Assembly: GCA_019038735.1 (NCBI GenBank)
Contig: JAHOYW010000337.1
Location: 1 to 9,445 of the forward strand
Direction of reading: 5' to 3'
Length of the DNA stretch: 9,445 nucleotides
Source of the DNA: Victivallales bacterium
GTDB lineage: Bacteria; Verrucomicrobiota; Lentisphaeria; Victivallales; Victivallaceae
The notes under the pieces were generated by a model. It was not told where the DNA came from and did not search any database. It worked only from the letters and a program-made list of their open reading frames with translations. The position numbers and the translations under genes are program-made. Of the stretch, positions 6,851 through 9,445 are shown one piece after another (positions within the stretch are counted from its first letter, which is position 1; every line of letters begins with the position of its first letter).

Positions 6851-7339
6851 TTAAATTTGTTCAAAGTTTATTTCTGTTTCAGTATAATTGTTAATATTAT
6901 CATTCTTTGATGTGCTGCCTATTGTAATGTCCTGACTTGAAATTTCAAGTGCCGTATCAAGAACAAAAACTCTTTCTTCAAAACTATCCCAATTCCAGGA
7001 CTGGTGAAAAATATCGTTCGGAACATTTGTTAATGGACCGTGAAACATGACTGTATAGATTGCGGCAATCCCACTTACGGTAGCGGCGGCATAGCCGAAG
7101 CCACGGCGTATAGCAACCTGAATTCTTTGGCTTCTTGAAAATTTTTGCGCAGCCCTGATAATATTAAAATCATTTGTCAAGGCTATTTTAGGACTGGACT
7201 TAAGTGTCGCAAGCAACTTCCAGTCCTGCTTTAGCTGATGACAGTTTTCGCAATCAGCGCAATGTTCCTCGATTGCTGCGGTAAAAATACCGTCAGAAGC
7301 GAGTATTTCTTTTTGCATCTGTGAACAGTTCTTTTTCAT
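6851..7339 (-). CDS. Anti-sigma factor with zinc-binding (ZAS) motif and one membrane segment
   Basis: This 162-residue protein has an N-terminal cytoplasmic zinc anti-sigma motif: His26-x3-Cys30-x2-Cys33, with Cys5 as a likely fourth ligand. The classic ZAS set is one upstream ligand plus HxxxCxxC. An extra Cys27 makes a CxxCxxC run. A hydrophobic segment at about 81-99 is the probable single transmembrane helix, leaving residues about 100-162 outside the cytoplasm; that tail has no family I recognise. The role is inferred from position: it starts one base after the stop of the ECF sigma gene and so should hold that sigma factor inactive at the membrane. The N-terminal motif would bind sigma, and the outer tail may sense a signal or a protease. 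The overall sequence is divergent, so it may be missed by family models. The ATG at 7339 is served by a Shine-Dalgarno inside the end of the sigma gene, indicating translational coupling and fixed stoichiometry. Confidence 0.82.
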   Translation of the reverse strand: MKKNCSQMQKEILASDGIFTAAIEEHCADCENCHQLKQDWKLLATLKSSPKIALTNDFNIIRAAQKFSRSQRIQVAIRRGFGYAAATVSGIAAIYTVMFHGPLTNVPNDIFHQSWNWDSFEERVFVLDTALEISSQDITIGSTSKNDNINNYTETEINFEQI

Positions 7340-7340
7340 T

Positions 7341-7907
7341 TCACGAAGCTCCTTTATTCCATTGTATTAATTCTTTTTGTAAATTTTTCATAGCATACTG
7401 CATTCTCGCGAGTGCTGTATTAATTGAGCATTTATGAATATTTGCTATTTCCTTAAAGCTTAAGCCGTCTTGTCGCATAACAAATACCTCTCGCTGTTCC
7501 GGCGACAGCAATATCAATGCAGCATCCACCGCCTCCAGTAATTCAACTCTATCCATATTCCGCCACGGTTCATCCTGCGAAGTGTTTTCAACTTCCGGCG
7601 TGTCGTCGCGATCCAGTTCCCTTAAAATATAATTCTTTTTTTGTTTCCTGAAATAATCCAAAGCTGTATTGCGGGCAATACTAAATAACCACGCCAGAAA
7701 ACGTTCACGATCACGGTAACGATGTAAATTCTTCATCGTTTTTATCCAGACCTGCTGGAACAAATCATCAACAGCGGAGCTGTTTTCCGCAAGCATCTTG
7801 AGCAGGAATGAATAAATTTGTCGTTTATAGCGTTCATAAAGAACAGTAAACGCGTCGGCATCCCCATGCAAATATGCTTTTATCAAATCGTGATCGGGCT
7901 TATCCAA
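7341..7907 (-). CDS. ECF-type RNA polymerase sigma factor (sigma-70 family)
   Basis: This 188-residue protein has the two-domain plan of extracytoplasmic function sigma factors. Region 2 spans about 17-91. It has DDLFQQVWIKTMKN (47-60, core-binding and -10 region) and FLAWLFSIARNTALDYFRKQ (70-89, regions 2.3-2.4). An acidic linker of about 95-120 follows. Region 4 lies at about 127-178, with the helix-turn-helix LSPEQREVFVMRQDGLSFKEIA (134-155) followed by recognition helix CSINTALARM. It directs polymerase to stress promoters when released by the anti-sigma factor encoded next. The start is the TTG at 7907: the frame is closed by a TAA a few codons upstream, no in-frame ATG precedes the conserved part, and AAAAGGA lies 10 bases before it. 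The stop TGA (7343-7341) is one base before the anti-sigma ATG. I found no convincing autoregulatory promoter upstream; its ECF group cannot be told by eye. Confidence 0.95.
   Translation of the reverse strand: MDKPDHDLIKAYLHGDADAFTVLYERYKRQIYSFLLKMLAENSSAVDDLFQQVWIKTMKNLHRYRDRERFLAWLFSIARNTALDYFRKQKKNYILRELDRDDTPEVENTSQDEPWRNMDRVELLEAVDAALILLSPEQREVFVMRQDGLSFKEIANIHKCSINTALARMQYAMKNLQKELIQWNKGAS
7349..7354 (-). promoter_or_regulatory. Ribosome-binding site of the anti-sigma gene inside the sigma gene
   Basis: AAGGAG on the minus strand overlaps the Lys-Gly-Ala codons at the end of the sigma gene and lies nine bases before the anti-sigma ATG. The same ten bases, AAAGGAGCTT, recur before the coiled-coil gene at 6850-6841. 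Confidence 0.75.
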
Positions 7908-7917
7908 ATTAACAGAG

Positions 7918-7924
7918 TCCTTTT
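7918..7924 (-). promoter_or_regulatory. Ribosome-binding site supporting the TTG start of the sigma gene
   Basis: AAAAGGA on the minus strand lies 10 bases upstream of the TTG at 7907. Together with the in-frame stop just upstream, it makes that TTG the only reasonable start. A TTG start normally lowers initiation, which fits low basal sigma levels. Confidence 0.65.
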
Positions 7925-7989
7925 ATCTTTATTAAATAGAACGCGACTAAATACAATTTATTGCAGTAAATTAATATTTTTTTATAATA

Positions 7990-8001
7990 AGTTTTAAAAC
8001 T
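7990..8001. repeat. Perfect 12-bp palindrome upstream of the sigma cassette
   Basis: AGTTTTAAAACT reads the same on both strands and lies in the 101-base gap between the glycine-rich lipoprotein stop and the sigma gene. It has no loop and is not followed by a U-run on the minus strand, so it is not a good terminator. It could be a dyad for a DNA-binding protein or chance in AT-rich sequence. The rest of the gap (7908-8008) is AT-rich with no convincing promoter. Confidence 0.3.
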
Positions 8002-8008
8002 CTATTTT

Positions 8009-8410
8009 TTACTTCCAGCCGAGGACTTGATATCCCTGCTGCCTTAGAGTCAGTTCGACATGTTTTTTGAATAATGGTTTTGGAGCTTTTGAGGTAAACA
8101 TCCAGTCAATTAAAAAACTGAGACCGCTTCCGGTCGCGCCGGCTACAGAAGCGGAGCCAAGAGCGGTGCTGACACCAGTATTCGCGGCACTTCTGCTGGC
8201 TGATTTGGCTAAAGTCCTGTTGGAAGCCGAAGAGTCATCGAGTCCTTGCGTCTTTGCCATTTTGATTGCGGTCTGTATATCTCTTTCCGCCTGTTTACTT
8301 CCAACTCTTTTATAATGGTTATTGGAATACAGAACAGGTTTGCAGGTCGAACATGCTGCCATAAATAAGATAGCCGAACTGCTACAAATGAGGAATAATA
8401 TTTTTTTCAT
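8009..8410 (-). CDS. Small glycine-rich lipoprotein ending in a 'GYQVLGW' motif
   Basis: This 133-residue protein has a lipoprotein signal peptide with lipobox FMAAC and lipidated Cys at 20. The mature part begins STCKPVLYSNNHYKRVG (21-37), followed by a helical segment QAERDIQTAIKMAKTQG (40-56). A small-residue Gly/Ala/Ser stretch (about 70-99) looks like a glycine-zipper membrane segment, and the tail LTLRQQGYQVLGW runs over 120-132. The combination 'C.PVLY.N..Y..VG...A..DI', zipper and 'LR..GY.V.GW' resembles a widespread group of proteobacterial glycine-zipper lipoproteins of unknown function, from memory of the pattern only. The protein probably sits in the outer membrane (Ser after Cys). 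Its ATG overlaps the preceding stop by one base (TAATG, 8412-8408) and has no strong Shine-Dalgarno, so translation is likely coupled to the 206-residue gene. A 101-base gap separates it from the sigma gene. Confidence 0.7.
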   Translation of the reverse strand: MKKILFLICSSSAILFMAACSTCKPVLYSNNHYKRVGSKQAERDIQTAIKMAKTQGLDDSSASNRTLAKSASRSAANTGVSTALGSASVAGATGSGLSFLIDWMFTSKAPKPLFKKHVELTLRQQGYQVLGWK

Positions 8411-9030
8411 TATTTAGTCCGTGTCTCATCTAATATATTAATTACTTTTTCACGAATATTATGTAATTGCAGAGTGAATATATTCAATTTATCCTTGAGC
8501 GTACACTGCTGGCGAGCGAAAGAGTTTAACTGTCCAAGTAAATCATTTATTCCGCCTAGAATACGTTTCAATAAGCTTATTTTTAGTTGAAATATATGGG
8601 CTTCCTCGAGTTCGATTATATCAATACTGCGGGCAATTAAACGTCCCAGGGTGCAAGTCGTTATTAAACCTGACTTACGCAGGGACTGGCGTAAATCACG
8701 CACCACGATAATATTCCATTCCAAGGATAATTTATGCAGGTTCAGGTAAATATCTGAATAACGGCGTTCTTTTAAATCACTTATATCAAGGTGTTCTTCG
8801 TCGCCTTCGAAAAATACGTCCAGCGAGCCTTCGCCCTTATTTAAATTAACTTCAGAATTAACCAAGTCAGCTTGCGACATTAATTTATTGATGATACTGT
8901 CTTCTTCATCCGGCAAATCCAGACAAGCAGGCAATATCCGAAAGTAATGACGAATACGTTTTTCGTCCTGCCGGATTTCTTTTTCCCACCGGAACTCATT
9001 CCAATTTTGATTGTTAGATGAAAAGTCCAT
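8410..9030 (-). CDS. Unrecognised 206-residue, mostly helical cytoplasmic protein
   Basis: I do not recognise a family. There is no signal peptide and no clear membrane segment. The N-terminus has a Trp- and charge-rich stretch, WNEFRWEKEIRQDEKRIRHYF (10-30), followed by LPACLDLPDEED (33-44). A very acidic middle (about 65-90) contains DVFFEGDEEHLDISD. The second half (about 95-205) is predicted to be long amphipathic helices: LSLEWNIIVVRDLRQSL, IIELEEAHIFQLKISLLKRIL, and LNIFTLQLHNIREKVINIL. The ATG at 9030 has AAAGG at 9040-9036 with five bases of spacing. It lies 20 bases after rsfS and overlaps the lipoprotein start by one base, so it is the middle gene of a three-gene unit. The acidic patch and helices suggest a protein-interaction role, but nothing in the sequence shows a function. 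Codon use looks like its neighbours. Confidence 0.75.
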   Translation of the reverse strand: MDFSSNNQNWNEFRWEKEIRQDEKRIRHYFRILPACLDLPDEEDSIINKLMSQADLVNSEVNLNKGEGSLDVFFEGDEEHLDISDLKERRYSDIYLNLHKLSLEWNIIVVRDLRQSLRKSGLITTCTLGRLIARSIDIIELEEAHIFQLKISLLKRILGGINDLLGQLNSFARQQCTLKDKLNIFTLQLHNIREKVINILDETRTK

Positions 9031-9050
9031 TTATTCCTTTAATTCTTTTT

Positions 9051-9434
9051 TTATTTGCTTAATTCTTCGAGTTTTTGTAAATCTTTTAATTTTGGTGCAT
9101 CACCCCAGAGTTTTTCGAGCTGATAACGGTCCCGCGTTTCGGGGGTCATTATGTGTATTATTACCGCGCCAAAGTCAATCAAAATCCATTTACTTGCAGA
9201 CTCGCCGTTAACCGTTACCGGTTTAACCTGCAGTTCTTCAAAAATTGATTTCTGTATCCAGTTTGACAAAGCTCTCATTTGCGGTTCGGATTGAGCCGTG
9301 CAAAGCACAAAATAATCGGCGATTGTGGTTAGTTCAGCTACTTCGAGTACAACTACATCCAGTGCTTTTTTTTCTCCAGCTTCTTTAGCGCAAAATTCCG
9401 CTATGATCTTGGAATCAACTTGTTTTTTTGTCAT
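9051..9434 (-). CDS. rsfS: Ribosomal silencing factor RsfS (Iojap/DUF143 family)
   Basis: This is a 127-residue protein, within the usual range of about 105-130. RsfS binds ribosomal protein uL14 on the 50S subunit and blocks joining with 30S, slowing translation in starvation. The family blocks are all present: ALDVVVLEVAELTTIADYFV (24-43), CTAQSEPQMRALSNWI (45-60), SKWILIDFGAVIIHIM (81-96), and RDRYQLEKLWGDA (101-113) near the C-terminus. The ATG at 9434 is 11 bases from the window edge. Only the first bases of a possible Shine-Dalgarno are visible, so the start is likely but not fully checked. In many bacteria rsfS follows nadD, which would lie beyond the right edge here. It is followed after 20 bases by the 206-residue gene and the glycine-rich lipoprotein gene, which are probably co-transcribed. 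Confidence 0.95.
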   Translation of the reverse strand: MTKKQVDSKIIAEFCAKEAGEKKALDVVVLEVAELTTIADYFVLCTAQSEPQMRALSNWIQKSIFEELQVKPVTVNGESASKWILIDFGAVIIHIMTPETRDRYQLEKLWGDAPKLKDLQKLEELSK

Positions 9435-9445
9435 GAATATAAACC

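Noticed and set aside
6310..6864. Longer version of the coiled-coil protein starting at a TTG at 6864
   Set aside because: It overlaps the anti-sigma gene, lacks a matching ribosome-binding site and adds charged residues before the signal peptide; the ATG at 6837 has an ideal AAGGAG.
7929..7956. TTGTAT-16-TAATAA on the minus strand as a promoter for the sigma cassette
   Set aside because: Transcription would begin inside the Shine-Dalgarno of the sigma gene, leaving no usable leader.
7990..8001. AGTTTTAAAACT palindrome as a terminator of the rsfS operon
   Set aside because: It is a perfect palindrome without a loop and has no U-run after it on the minus strand.

Overview
This AT-rich window holds ten genes on both strands with short gaps, and nothing in it looks recently mobile: I see no transposase, integrase, tRNA, rRNA or CRISPR array. 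The envelope proteins point to a Gram-negative bacterium. There are two lipoproteins with lipoboxes, a LolA-like exported protein, an exported coiled-coil protein, and an ECF sigma factor with a membrane anti-sigma factor. The LolA-like family, the big lipoprotein hydrolase and the stand-alone fructose-type PTS IIA protein together suggest the Planctomycetes-Verrucomicrobia-Lentisphaerae group. I favour Lentisphaerota or a neighbour, but this is a weak inference from protein style without any database search.

Layout from left to right. Positions 1-494 (+) are the C-terminal part of a beta-propeller glycosidase-like protein. A weak stem-loop lies in the convergent gap near 501-552. Positions 543-3706 (-) are an operon of lon followed by a LolA-like exported protein, joined by a TAATG stop/start overlap. 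A 169-bp divergent intergenic region (3707-3875) carries a promoter for lon and a near-consensus sigma70 promoter for the next gene. Positions 3876-5723 (+) encode a 615-residue lipoprotein alpha/beta hydrolase. It converges, with only 2 bp between stop codons, on a stand-alone PTS IIA protein (5726-6211, -). Positions 6310-7907 (-) are a tight three-gene cassette: ECF sigma factor (TTG start), zinc-motif anti-sigma factor with one membrane segment, and an exported highly charged helical protein. Positions 8009-9434 (-) are rsfS (ribosome silencing factor), an unrecognised 206-residue protein and a small glycine-rich lipoprotein whose start overlaps the preceding stop.

The common theme is envelope maintenance and stress: quality-control protease, LolA-like protein, lipoproteins and an extracytoplasmic sigma circuit. 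The part most likely to be a little-described system is the sigma / anti-sigma / exported coiled-coil cassette. The pair downstream of rsfS and the N-terminal half of the lipoprotein hydrolase come next. Three starts are set by ribosome-binding sites: the coiled-coil gene at 6837, the anti-sigma gene at 7339, and the sigma gene at a TTG at 7907.
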